Shown: positions 12,201 to 27,200 of the stretch, piece by piece
How positions within the stretch are numbered: position 1 is the first letter of the stretch
Layout: the number at the start of each line of letters is the position of its first letter
Source: Flabesymbios commensalis
Taxonomy: Eukaryota; Annelida; Polychaeta; Terebellida; Flabelligeridae
Assembly: GCA_964017125.1 (NCBI GenBank)
Contig: OZ024902.1
Location: 105,010,560-105,074,559 of the forward strand
Reading direction: 5' to 3'
DNA: 64,000 nt
Position numbers and translations under genes: made by a program
The notes under the pieces: model-generated
Databases searched by the model: none
What the model saw: the letters and a program-made list of their open reading frames with translations, nothing else
What the model was told of the DNA's origin: nothing

Positions 12201-15200
12201 TTTAAAGGTTGAAACACATTCTTACCTGGGGCATCCTCAACATCAACAAAATGTTCATCATCTGGGGTTGATGTATCTTCTGGGAGCTCAAAGAAACCAA
12301 TCAGGGTTGTCAGTAAAGGAACCCTTTTAAAACAAAAAAACACTTGATTTACTTCTACAACATATTTTGCAGCTATATATTATAGGTATTACATTTCATA
12401 TTTGTGACCCTAAATGATTAAAGTTTCAATTCAAAGTAACTGCTCAACATAGACAACCACAATCTAAATGCCACGACAATTATTAGTTGTGTCAGGTGTA
12501 AGTAATACAACTTATTTTTTGTGGATTGTCAAATTTATACAAGGCAATTATACATATCACTTGTTATACACATGTAAATATATATTCACTCACATTGGTT
12601 GATGAACAAGGTTATTTTTTAGATATATAATGCGAGAGATATAAGGAAAATGACGGGAAAAATAATAATTCTTAGTTTAAAAATAAAATTCATCTACAAA
12701 GAATAAAAAAATACTGTGCAAGCACTCAAACACCCCTCGGCTGATGCAGTGACACAAAATGGCCACAAATCTGACACAACTGCTGTCAATACGGTATGCC
12801 AATATTAGAAGACCAATGACAAAATCAAAATGGCTACTATAGCCTTGTTTTGAATCGCACATGAAAACGGACGCTGCCAATTGACTGGCACACCCTGAAA
12901 ACCGAAATATGACAGGTTTCAAAGCATTCAACTGAAAATAAGAATGATTTAATAAAATTGATAAAATAAAGATGGCCGCCGTAGCCTCATTTCAGTCACA
13001 CATGAAAACGGACAATGCCAATAATAGATTCGCAGACCCTGAAAACCTATATATACCGTATATCCCCGCCTATAGTGTGACGCCATGTATAATACGAGTT
13101 AAGATTTGAGGCCTCGGATGACGGGAAAAACGTCTACCCCTCTGTATAATACGACCTCAAATTTTGGATGTCGGCAGTGTCCAGGGACTATTATAATATG
13201 ATGTAGGCCTAAGGATATTACCTTGTTCTACTAATCATTGCTAATAGGGCAGTGACACAGGGTAGACACTCGGCGGGAACACCTGCAAACAGTACAGCTC
13301 TGCTTACTTGTAAATTAAGCAGATACTATATTTTAAATTTCCACGGTAGAGTGGATATCGTCGGGACTGTCTGTTTTTGGCAGACATTCTTAGGCCTGCA
13401 TAGGCTACATATACACTGTATGAAATGTTATCAGTCAGATTTTAAAATATTTATATTTCGCCTACAAATTTATATTGTTTTAATTCATCTATTACAAAGA
13501 CCATATTTTGATATGGTCGTGCTCAAATAAGAACATTGCAAGATGAAATGTGATTGTAATAATTTGCAGACTAGCCGCATTGTCTAGACACAAGAGGTGT
13601 GTGGCTGTATAAGGTGTCAGGGTGTGATAACAACGCACATGCCACACAGCGGCAACAGCGGTAGGCGTTAATGTTATACCTGCAATATGGACATTCCGAG
13701 GCCTACACGTATAGAATTTGCCATAGGAAATATGATCAGTGATCAATATCTTGTTATATTTCGTGAAGGCATTTCTCTCCCTCCAATACATCTTGATCGC
13801 ATATCATGTTTAGATAGGCCTACCGTTGTACACAGTAGAACACTCCCATAAGAAAGGTGATTTCAGATTAAATCATTATTAATATAAATGAACAGAGGAG
13901 TGTGAATTGGTTGCAGACTAACTGTGTCATTTATCTGCCCGTGGTTGTCAAAGGTACCGCGCGCGTCTTGTCTTTTGGCGGGACGTGAGACGGGGGCTCC
14001 CAGCAAACACGACACGTTCAACCAATGCTGCAGCAATGTTGTGTCAGCGTCACAGACTGTGGCCCAACATTGTACCACCACTCACTGTCCAATGCTGTTT
14101 GAATGTTGGGCCAGCATTGTCGACATTGTTCTAACTTTGAAAAAACATCGCATTATACACGGGGATATACAGTACCAGGTTTCAACTAAGCACTATTGTA
14201 AATTCTAAAACAAAAAAAATTAGGTTGCCAACTGGCGGCCATTTTGATTATCGGTGGAAAGCTGAAAATCTAATCAGGTCATCTCCATACTCATAGGTAA
14301 ATTGACATAAAAAATTGGAGAGATACAATAATAATTTATCGCGTTAACAAGGAATTTTTAAATTTACAAATCAAGATGGCCGCCATAGCCTTGTTGTCGG
14401 TCGCACACGAAAACGGACAATGCAATAGACTTGCAGACCCCGAAAAGTTATATATACCAGGTTTCAAGGAAATTCTGAACAAAAAATTAGCTCGAAAACA
14501 AATTTACTTGCCAGGTGGCGACCATTTTGATTATCCGTGAAAAGCTGAAAATCTAATCAGGTGATCTCCATACTTATGGGTAACTTCACGTAAAAAATTG
14601 GAGGGATCCTATAATTATTTTTCAGGTTATTGCATTAACAATAATTTTTTTGATCTTCGACCTTGACTTTTGACCTTGATTAAAAAAAAATTGACGGAGG
14701 GGTTAAATGTTTGTATGAATTATAAATTCAATCTATTGAACCATGTCGGTGTAGTAGCCAAAAGGCTGCATGAGGCGGCGGAGACGACGGCGGAGACACA
14801 CTAAGGGGACAACAATACCCCTTCGGGCCCAACGGGCCGAGGGGTAAAAAACAATGTAATTCAAATATAATGTGTAGTATTAATTAGGTAAAACATCTTT
14901 CTAAATACCATAGCGGCAGATACGTTTCATCTAACATGGATGGAGCTTCTGTTAGGATCTTGGTAATACCAATGGCACAGATCATTTTGTCTTGACGTTC
15001 ACTGATCTTTTGAACATCTGCTATAAACAGTTTCTCTACTACCATTGAAAACATTCTGAAAAATCAGGAAAATGGTGATACATAATGTAGTCAGACGATA
15101 GAATGTGTCATCAAATAATATAATAACTGAGTATATTTATATTTCTTAAAAATTACACGAAAAGTAATTTTGTTATCTACAAAATGTGCTGTCCTTGTGT

Positions 15201-18200
15201 AACACCGGACATTTTATTTCCCATTAACACTTTAGGTGTCATACATTTTCTGAGAAAGTGAGAAAAAATAAAACAATATGGCTGGCAATCAGCCATTTTG
15301 GACTTATATTTGCAAAAATTGTCCTGTGTTGTCTTTGTGATATTATTACTGACCAGTAAGCGACCCGCCTCGGTGAGGGCTGTTTAATAATTAACATAAC
15401 AGACTGTAGTAAAGGTTAGAAAGCAGTGAACATTATATTCAAAATGTCTTTCTCTACTTTGTGAAAGTTACAATATGCAAACATAATAAACAGATATGTT
15501 AATCTTTAGACAATAAAAATAGTAATTCTTGAGTAAAAAAAAGCATAATTTGACAATTACGATTCTAATTTGGATATTCCATGCCAAATCTGCTTGTACA
15601 TGAAATACTTTGTTAAAGATACTTACTTAGGCTGTATACTGTCAATGGTTTCTATTAGCTTAGGTGCTCCATATTTGAGTGCATGGAGACAGAAAAAGAC
15701 CAGTAAACCTGCGTAAATAATACAGGATATAATGATATAGTCGTTATATTATAACCTTTTCATTGCACAGTACTACCAAAACATGTTTACTGAATTAATC
15801 AGCTTGCAAATTCTATTGAAATCAAAGAAGATCATAGGAATCTGTCCATACATTTAAAAAATACTATTACAGAGATCAGAAATGATTCAAAACACAGTAT
15901 GTGCTGCAGATCAATCTTAAAGAGACCCCTTGGGATGAGACATTTTCAATGTTGTCAATTTTGAAAATTTAACTTATATGAAGCCATATAGCCTAATGAT
16001 CTTAACTAAAAATACAAAAAGTCAAAAAACAATTTTAAAGCACCGAAAAAGAGTGAAATAGTTATATTTCCAGGTCGTACATTGCCATGTAAACAAAACA
16101 AGTCTGCAATATGCAGCACTTCATACCACATAATCCCACGTCTTGGCCGAGGAGATCAAAGCAATAGCCGCTAATTGGTGTTTGATTGGTGTCTTATATT
16201 CAGGACATGAGGTGATACACCTGCAACACTTATTGTCTGCCCAACGCTGGGCCGACCGCATCAACATGTGGCCCAGTGCTGTAGGAACATGCAATCGTCC
16301 TTCAGCATGTGTTTAGGTATACAAAAAGTTTGTTTGGGTGTTAAGCGGTTTCGTGGAAATATTAATAAGAAATATTTATAAAAATCTAAAAACTCTGAAA
16401 AAAACAAAATCATGATCTGGGGGATACACTACTTCATTACAAAACTAAAAACGAAAATTGATGTCATCCCAAGGGGCTGCTTTAATACAAATTGTAATTA
16501 AAGGAATGCAAATTGGATTTGTTGAATTTTCTATACTTGAGAATAAAGTGAATCTGCATCCTCTGAACCAATTGTTTTTTTTGCGCACATACTTTTGACA
16601 TATTTAGTTGTCTTTGAGCTTTGTAATCGCTGGAAAAGCAGGATGTACAGCTGCTTGATGTATTGTTCCAATACTGGACTGCAATGAAAAAGAAAAACAA
16701 ATTTTAGAATATCTAAAATAAAATTAACACAACAGAAACACATAGCACTACATAATGCTTTTGGCCACTATTCAAATATAAAAACGTCCTTTTGACCCAT
16801 TAATACCAATTTGAAAGTTGTGTGAGCGATAACATTGTGTAAATAGCAGAGACAGTTCATGGCCATTTGAACTGTGGCTAATAATGCACATTTTAAAGTT
16901 CTCAAGACGTCCAGGTCAGGTTTTTTAATATGCAGTGTGAAGCAACCCGCTAACCCACAAATACCTAATATACTTGTTAACTTTACAACAGTCCATAAAA
17001 GTAAATTGTTTAATGTAATGTGAAATAAGATCAGTAAGTACAATATTCAGATTTAATTTAGATCAGAGGTAATAAATGTCTTACGGTGGGAAACTCTCAA
17101 TAATAGTGTTCAGCAGGTAGAATCCCTGGTGATCATTATTTTTAGATGCAATCAACTTCTGAAATATTCCTAATAAACCATTCTGTACAACAAATAATAC
17201 ATTATTAAACATTCACTCTAACACATGGACATATATATTGTGTCAGATGGAAAATATTAGCAAATACATACCACTTTGTCAGTCTGTATTTGACCAGCCC
17301 CTATCTGTATAAATGACTGAAGTAGTCGGACCAGAGGTGGGATGTTACCTAATCTCTCCCACAGAATAGGTACCAGTAAGTGTGGGAATAATGCCATGTA
17401 ACTCTCAGGTACATTATCTGTGTGCATCTCCAGCAACAATGACAGGATTTGAAACACATACGGTATGAATTCTGCAAAGAAATGTTAAAAATAGCCATCA
17501 ATTGATGGCAGGACCCTTGACTTATAGGTTCTGTCCATCAATATAAAATATCATAATAGCCAATCCTGTTTCTGTCACCTGGCAACCTTGAAATTAGATC
17601 ATGATCCTGAGCCCAAGTATCAAACTAGCTCAGGCCGTTATCAAGGTTCCTGCAGGTCTACTCCTCTTAAACATATTGACATTTAATGACCTCTTCACTT
17701 GAAAGTTAATGACTTTTTACTGAAGAATAAAAAACCAAATTATCACTTATGTATACTTTTTTGTCGTATTTTAAGCGCAAAATAACACCTAGAACTGGAA
17801 GCATACTGCATTCACCCTCCGACAATAATGATACATGTAGGTGACACTGACTTCAACACTAGCAAAAAACCAGTAGTTTTTGTTAGGACAGGCAGGTTAA
17901 CAATCGCATATAGAGTCCATATTATCGCTGATTTTCTCATTTTTAATGACTTATAATGACTAGCAATCAATTTTAATGACTTTTTAATGACTGTAAGTCT
18001 TATTTTTCAATATAATGACTATTAATGACCCGCAGGAACTTTGGTTAGGAAGTATCACGCCAACAAGTTAGTTTGGTTTCCGTGATCTGGTGACCTTGAA
18101 ATTAAGTCGAGGTCACTGAATATCTAAGTTGACTTTCAGTTTTTTGTGGTGCACATGTCGCTAAAAATGAAGGCTCTAGCTTAAGGCGTTATGAAGTTAT

Positions 18201-21200
18201 CGCGCTAACATCATACCCTTGGCGGATTAAAAAAGTTATGCTTCTGAAGAATTCACTACAATCAATATAAGCCCTTTAAAACATTATTTTAAACAATTTC
18301 TTGTAACGTAATGTTAAAAGTAATACCTTGAACATCTTGCTGAAGGATCGCTTGAAAAGGTGGGAACAGACCACCTTCAAAATTAGCAACAGCTGTTGGA
18401 TCAGCTTTACATGTGTTGCGAATAGCTAAGCAGATAGATTCAAATAAGTAATGATTGAAATGTGGTTTGCTGGGGTTCTGAAAACAAGAGTAGAATCAAT
18501 ATAGCTCACAATAAAAATCTAAATTAAAAAAATAGATAAAAAATAGCCTAAGGTTTTAATGTTATTTGTTTATTATCTGAAGATTTGTTCAAATAAAAGT
18601 TAATTCAGGAAACAAATTTTGTAAACTTCCTACATTTTAGAACACCCCACAAATTATTATAAGATTTTTTTTTTCATTGTGTATTGATGTATTTTGTGAT
18701 AACTTCAACATGAACACATCAAGAAGTAATAAAACAAAAGAGTGAATGTAATAATGCCAAAGATATTGAAATTAATCACAACTGGATATCTAAAAAAATA
18801 CTTACCTTGCTGACAGTCATTAGCTTCTCAGTTAACTTTGCTATTAAAGTACCAACGTAAGGGACAATAGCTTCTTGCAAGACAGAAAAGCTTCGCATCA
18901 CAGCTGAAATACATTATATAAGCAAATATAGTAGTAAAAAATAAAATAAAATACTTTCCAAGTGTTGACTTTAAAATAATATAATCTTTTATATGGACTG
19001 ACAATGAGGATGTCAGTAAACCTGCCAGAATACCTTTGAAATAATTGTTGTTATGCAAATAAAAAATATTGTTAGTGTGATCAATTATAATTCTGCTTAA
19101 CAAATTACTGCAAAGTAAGACTATTCAAAATTTCTCCCTGGGTACATTTAAGACTACTGAAGTAGACTAAAATGATTGTGTAAGACATTTTATCTTTCAT
19201 AGAGACCTAAATGAAGCTTGTAAGAATATCAAACCTTTCATGACATATTCGTTTTCTTCAGATCCCGGTACAGCCAAAACATTGAATAGACTTGTCAGTA
19301 GGGGCTCCATATGACTGTGTAGGTCACTTTTAGTAACACTTGCAAGAGATAAAATGAAATTAAAATCTGCTATATTTGATATAATATTATAATATTAAGC
19401 AAGATATTTCAAATTAAAAATGAGGACATTAAACGAAATAATCAATTTTTCAATATTAACCCTTACAAAGCTGAAATATTTTATATAAACTATGGAGACC
19501 AAAGGGTTTTTTTCAATTTGAAATCACCATAAATGTCTTAGTTAGCTTTTTCCGATTCATTAGAATACCTATGCTATGGGTCTACGACCATTAGAAATAT
19601 TTTTAATCTTATACAGCGCGGTGATAGGCTTTAGTCGTCATAATTTGACATCTACAGACGTCAGATTCTGATGACTAAAGTCTATCCACGCGCTGTAAGG
19701 GTTAACAGAATCAGAAATATGTTGAGTATAGAAAAATTATCATATTTCATGTTTTAAAAATTAAGAGTAGTTAAAAACATTAGCATTATTTTTTGATGAC
19801 ACAAACTCACATGTATCTTATTGTTTACTTAATATATGTTTTCTATTGTAAAATTTGGAAACAGTGTAAACGTTTAACTAACTTTTCAGAATTCTGCCAA
19901 TTTAATTTTGTAGAGCATCAGTTTTTTTTTTAAACTCATTGTCATAACTAGCATAAGCTGAACACCAACATAGCAAGGCATTGTAAAGCCATTTGGAAAA
20001 TGAAATAGGGCAAATTACTTTATTTTACCTTATTAGATATTGATGTACAGTTATGCGACTCGTATGAGTAAGGAAAGACAAATAAAACAGCATCATCTGC
20101 TCTAAAATAATCTGCGAGATGTGAAATTAAAAAAATATTTTATTTGACTTTCTGTTTCTGAAATTTAAAACTGAATGGCAAAAATAAATGAATTATTATT
20201 TTCAAGTTTACTAAAGATTAGTCATGTGGTTAGAAGCCAATAAAATGTGGGGGGATTATGAGAAATGATGGCAATGATGGACCCCTCAGCAGTAGGGTCT
20301 GTCCATCAATATCAAGAATTATAAATTTATGCACATGTGGCCCTAACTCAAGGCATCATAAGGTTACCGCAAGCCATTTTGGTTTCTGTGACCTGGTGAC
20401 ATCAAAATTATGTCAAGATCACCGAATGGGGAACTTGACATTCAGATTAGTGTCATACACATAAGGTAAAAAAATGAAGGTCTTAAGTCAAGGCGCTATG
20501 AAGTTATCGCACTCACAAGGCATCTGCAACGCCCGTCTGCTCAACCGCGCACCCAACCACCCACCTCTGGTGATCACTATACCTCACAGCCTTAATGGCT
20601 GAGGGGTAAAAATGTAATTTGTAGAGCATCAGTTTTTTTTAAACTCATGGTCACAACTAACATTAACTGAACACCAACATAACAAGATATTGTAAAGCCA
20701 ATTTAGTAAAAACAAGTTAGCTTTATTCTACCTTATTAGATATTCATGTACAGTCATTATGTGACTCATATGAGTAAGGAAAGACAAATTAAAACAGCAT
20801 CATCTGCTCTATTACAAAATATGACAGGTGTGAAAGTAAAAAATATTTTATTTGACTTCACAAATTTTGTGTTTTTGAAAATTATAACTAAACTGCAAAA
20901 AAAAATTTTTATTTTTAAGATCGCTAAAGATCAGTAATGTGAGTAGAAGATTAAACGAGCCTATATCCAGCAGACACAAGACATCCACCCAACGTTGATT
21001 TAATGTTTGTCCAGCATCACAGAAGTTGTCCAGCATTAAACCAACAATGGGAGCTGTGTATGCAGGGTATTTGAGGTTACTATGATAGAATGATACTTTT
21101 ACTGACACAAATAGAGAGGTCTTCAGATTTTTAATGCTAGTCTTGTGGATAAATGCATAAATGTCATTGAAAATCTTGTCAAGAATAAGATTTACATACT

Positions 21201-24200
21201 CCTATCACTGCAAAGGATTGTTATTTTCTATCATTTCATTAAAATTAGAAGTGCTGTGACGGAGGGGTCAATGAATATGTCTATGCTGCAGAACTGAATT
21301 GCAGCAGACTGACAGACTGCAACTTTTCTCTATGACACAGAAAAATAAGTCAAGCTGACCAAATTCACAAATGTGTAACCATCCATTAAATAATTATGTG
21401 CTGGTAAAGAGTGCAGAATGACAAGGCTGGGAAAACAAGGTTATAATTCCCACATAGGTCTGTAACGCAACTACATTGGGTGGGAGATAAACTCACAGTT
21501 GCTGTCCATTGGTTTTGATTGTGAAAATTTTCTCAAGACAAGAAGCAGAATATGCGTGAACAACTTGGCTCTCAGATTGCAAGAGGCGAATTAACAGGGG
21601 TATACATGGCAGCAGTACATCCTTTGGCAACTGCAAACAAAGAATGTAGCTCTTCTTAACTTACTTTTCTAATCTGTGAACATTTTTTTGCATTTGAGGT
21701 TGTGTTTCAATACATTGATACACACCTTATACATGTTATTAGAGTTCTATCATAATTAAAATAAAATGTGATTTAAGAATTTTACAATAATGGTGGTAAC
21801 CTTTAATTCACTTTCCAAGCTGCTCAGTTGAAGAATTCAATAGACCAAACATTTTGGAGACAAGCATATGCAATCGGCATATATGTGTTCTAACACTTTA
21901 CTTCAAATGGTTAGTAGACACAGTTGTTATAATAAGTTGCTTCATTCAGAGAGATTAAGAGATAACAAAATATTTTTTTAAATCTTCAAAGTACTTTATC
22001 CCTGGACCATCCATTTTAAATTACAGTCAAATTGGATACGAAATATAACACACAAAAATTGGTGTCTTCTGAAAAAGGGGTGATGGGCAGCCATTTTGAG
22101 CCCATCCACATTACAATTTACACCATGAACCTACATGACAAATTTAACGGTTTCAAAGTACTGTGGACCTTTTGGCCTGATTTGCTCCCATGTTCGGACC
22201 CATGTTCCAAGCCATCAATAAAATATACGATCCATCATGCCCCGACCCATGATAACCCATGCTATGTTGTGATGCCGCCATTTTGAACAAACCGTCCATT
22301 CTGTTGTGAAAAATCACAGCTTTTAACAACAGTTTGTCGTTATGTGGTTTAAAGGCAGGAAAGTTGTATTATTGACAATTATAGAAGCAGATAAGCAGAC
22401 TTGAACCTGAATTCCAGTGTATTGTGTGAAACTTACCATTGTGTGGGACAATTTTTTCGGATTGAAAAGGTTTTTCTACCACTCGGAACCCGGGTCACAG
22501 TATTTCAAAAAAAAATAATCAAGTATTAAAAACGGTTGTGGATAAATGAAACCAAGGTGATAGAAACACCATATGTGAACATAATTGTTACAAAGTCATT
22601 AAACATTACCATGTATATGGAGCAGAACAAGCTATGGCCCCAATATTGGTTGACAGACGGACGGCCAATCTGCATAATGACAAATCTTAGCCAAGGCCTA
22701 AAAAGTGGTGTATTATCTGATGATATTGTATCAGTACTTTATGGTGACAAAAAAGGTAAGAAAAAATCTAACCTGATTTCTAAATACCATGACATATTTA
22801 ATAGCGTCAGCTTTCAGCACAGGTCTTTCATTAACTGAAACAAAAAAACGTCTGTTTGAAACGGTCATTCTCGTAAGTTTTCCAGTATTTTCATTTTTTT
22901 GGACAGAAATATCAAGCCTAACAATGTGGGTAGATTTTAAACCACTATAATATCCACTTTATAAAATCTGCTGCTCAACAAGATATTCAGCCCAGACTCA
23001 CGTGCAGCTCCTTACCTTCCATAGCTGTGCTGTGTCATCTTTGTTGAATCTGTGACATTGTGAATTCAACAAAGAGTAGAGGTGATAGGGTCAGACAGTA
23101 TGAAGCCATAGGCCTACTTTATATTTACAGACAGGCTTGACATAATACGAGCTAAACAGCTGAGAAAACAAGGCATAAAATGATGTACCAGCTTAATAAT
23201 AAGCAAAGCTAGTGATAAAGTGATTTTATCAATCATAATTGGCAATTGGTTGCTTAGTATACCAATTACGATGATTGAATACAAATATCAGAAAATAGAT
23301 TATCAATCAAAAATAAATCAAGCAACGATTCAGTTCATCAAAATTGCCAATGTGGATCCACAGCAACTGTAGCATGCTCAATCTTCCCGCCTATATCATA
23401 AACACAATAATTCCAGTTTAGATGTGATATGTTGTTATATTTACTTCGCATGTACATACTTGTTAAAACTTAACTTACTGATTTAGTGTTGTCATCATTC
23501 CAACCAATCACCAATTACAAAATACCGATTCATGTAAATTCCATTTACATGTATCACTAGTTCATGTAAATGATCAATTATAATTGCCATTAGTTGTTTA
23601 ATACACGAATAATTATCAAATATGAATACCATTAATTTAATATTGTTGAAAAAATAAATCGAGAACAGGTTCAGTTGCTCAAAATTATTGCACTTGTAAT
23701 GCCATTGTGCCGGGTGGCCATATTGATATATGCTGTTTATACTTTATGAATACATGTAAATTATATATATACATGTATACCCGATTTATGAAAATGTCAC
23801 TTAACCATTCAGATGAAATCACAAACCAGAATCCACTGTGTAAGTTATTCTACACGAGGTACGGTCAAGGATGAAAAGTAAAAGGTGATATTTATAATTA
23901 TGTTAAATATCACGCAAAAGTTTGAAGCTTTCTTGTACACTGTGTTAACACCAGCAAGTGCAAACCTTGAATTTGCTGTTAAAAGCAAACATAAAATTAC
24001 TTGACAAAATGTCTACCACAAAAAACTAAACTTGATCATTCTGTGAAACAAATGAAAATATACCAACTGTTTTCTGTCTGCAAATCAGGGGCGATGTTTG
24101 CAGTGAAGAAGTCTCCTACATTCACCAAGTCACTACTCTGTGTAACACCAAGCTGCAAATAAAAACACTGTTTATCTGCAGCTTCACAATATGATCATGA

Positions 24201-27200
24201 AAAAATAATTCTGCTAATAGCTTTTGAATCAAATCTCTTATATACCATTTTATTTGCAACGATCAGATTGTTCAGGCTTTATCAATAGACGTATACTACA
24301 GAAGCACTGCCAACTAATACAGGATGATAATTCCGGTTAACTCTTATCATGCGAAGTAGATTTATTTAAATTTTCAGCCATTTGAAGTTGTGTCTCGCTA
24401 CCGTGACCCACAACTTCAAGTGGCTGAAAAATTACTCATATTTGTTTAACTTAAGCACAAATATTTGCATGTTTTGCATGTAAATCTTGATGTTTAGACA
24501 CACATTTCATTACCAATAACAAGTGATTTGGTCAACTAATAAAACAGGTAAAAAACGACAAAAGTCCAATCAGCAGGAAAAGGGCTAACTCATGCACACA
24601 CACACAAAATAAGGAATTCAGCACTTGCTTTTTTATTAAATCTTCAAACAAGAAAATATGAAGGAGAAATGAGCATTAAATTTGCTATATTGGTTTCATG
24701 TTTCAACCCTCATCCTGCTGATCGCCACTAAACTCGTTTTTAATCCGTTTTAAAGGCAAACAGACAACTGATATTGGGATTGAAATAAGTGTTTAAACAT
24801 CAAGATTTGTAAATATATGTGCTCAAATTAGACAAATATGACTAATTTACGTGGGTGAAAAAAAAAAAATTACATAGCTGGGTTAATATATCTAAAATAT
24901 ATTCAAAACATTGAATTTGTCAACTGTTCGTAAAAAGAGATGTATAGATGATGTCAAATGTCTCTGTACCTTATATATATATTATAACATGTATATCCTT
25001 CCTCCACCTAATCATGTGGGTGTCTAGGAGTTTGACATTGTGTGGTTGTGTGGAATAATAATAAATAATTTAAAAAAAGCATTGTGAAGAATGTTCGGGG
25101 ATCTGAGGTTACAAGGTCATAAATAACAAGAGCACACTCGACAAAAGCCTGCCGCCATAATTGAACTTATTATTGCGCCGGCGTGATGTAAAATGCGAAA
25201 AATCACAATAAATCGGCCATTTTGAAAAAATTATAAGCCATTATTGAGCTTGTCCGAGAACTGGCAATTAGTAACATGTATAACAAATTTGGGAAGGATG
25301 AAATTCTTTCAAAGTAAATGTTAACGCCGACGCTGACAGGCTAAAAAGCAAAAAAAGCTTGATTTTTATGTCATTTTTTACTCCATGGTAATCAGTCACA
25401 GATGTTGAAGTTCCAGAAAGGGTTGATGATGACTACCTTTTGTGTCTGAGCTTTCGCTGCCAGTGATGTTACAAGATAAACAGCAGCATCTTTACTTTTC
25501 CAATTCTGTGCCGGATTCTTTGCATACTCCTAGATTTAAAAAAAAGAAAGAAAATTATAATTAATAGCAATAAGCACAGAATCCATGAGGAATATTTTCA
25601 CCATAAACATATGAATGTCTGAGACTAAGACTTGTGTATATCTGTGTGATGAAAATTATCATACGTAATTATTTGTATAGTCCCCAGTTATGCTTAAAAA
25701 TTAAGTGTAATACTGAATTGACATTAGAAGTTTATCTGTAGCACTGGTATTGCATTGCATTGCATTGTATTTTATTGTACTGAGATAGTAGTTTCACCTG
25801 TAACATGGCTTGCACATAGCCAGAGAAGTTCTGTATAACTGGCCCTTCAAATGATTTGCAGAGAGCTCTCACTAAATCACAAGCTGCTCTTCTTCTTGTG
25901 TCTACATCTAATCACAAAAAAAATAATCTTCTGATTTGTTTAAATGCTAAAAAATATTATATTGAAATGCACAGTAGTAAGCTGTTCTTCTTAGAACAGA
26001 AAGAGACCATGATCTTATACTTTTTATATCACATATTTTGTAATAAAGTATTCTAATATTTATTTGACTACATGTACCATACTCCTTGCAATAAATTTAC
26101 CGGTACTGATGCTCTAATAACAAAATATTAGCAAGTTAACATACCAGAACCTTCTATATCACGCCTTATATATTCTTCAGCATTATCCTCAAATGCTTCC
26201 TCATCAGCTCCTTAAAACACAATATTATGCCATGCTTGATTCAGGATTAATAGTGGAAAAAAGCAACTTATGACGTCCCCTTAGATATGAAAGGGTGTAT
26301 CTGCCACTTTGCAAAGTGGCAGATACACCTTTTCATATCTAAGGGGACAACGAGTTAAAGGTATCAGAATCTGCATACATGCATCGTAACAACCGGAACA
26401 GACAGAATATCATATATGCAGGCATAAGGGGTCCACCCATCTGGATTTTCTGTTTTTTTTGCAACAGACGTTTGGATATCAAAGAAAGGTAAGTTGCATT
26501 TCACTGCAGAAAAATATATATATTATATTGGCTTATTTTTTGCATATTTGTCTAGTTACCAATTATCTTATTGGTATCGATAGTTATGTCTATGTTGACA
26601 ATAGGAAACATATAAAAGCATTTTTACTGACATTATTTATGAAGACCATTTCTTTAGCTACACACCCAGATAGATACCAATTATTTCAAACATAGAAAGA
26701 TCTTGAAAACTATCAATGATTCATTGTTGAATGTGCAAGTACCTCTGAATTCCATGTTGGGAACGATGACCTTTTCACAAATACTAGCTAGTGTACTGGT
26801 ATCTTCAAACAAATGTTTGTAGCCTGGACGTTCAGCCACTGAGGCCAGGAATTGAATAGCATTGCTTACTAGCTGAAATAAAGAAATTATGTGTATCAGT
26901 ATGTATTCTATTGGGAGTCAAATCATTTTCCCATGCATATTGCTATCACAAGTTGGCTGGAATAATCCTGAAAAAAGTATGGTCAGAGAAACAATCATCT
27001 GAACAAGATGTAGAAATATAAAATTATTGTACCAAATGACATAGACATAATTATTTACTGTGAATTCAGGTAATTTTTAATCCATCAAATTCAAAGTTGT
27101 TTTTAAAAAATAAATGACAGGGTGCATAAATATTATTAATGAACAATTTTACAAAAAATAAAATTCTCACCATGTCGTACTTGGGTTGATGACCGGTGTT

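Larger units (their letters stand above)
12690..14855 (+). mobile_element. Tandem-core element with 3' hairpin, interrupted by a TA-flanked element
   Basis: Repeated landmarks AAGATGGCCGCC, GAAAACGGACAATGC and CATTTTGATTATC recur at 12822, 12971, 14239, 14373 and 14519. The right end is the hairpin CTTCGGGCCC AAC GGGCCGAG followed by GGGGTAAAA at about 14820-14850. The stretch 13056-14172 is a separate insertion. It lies in CSE1L intron 23. Confidence 0.65.
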
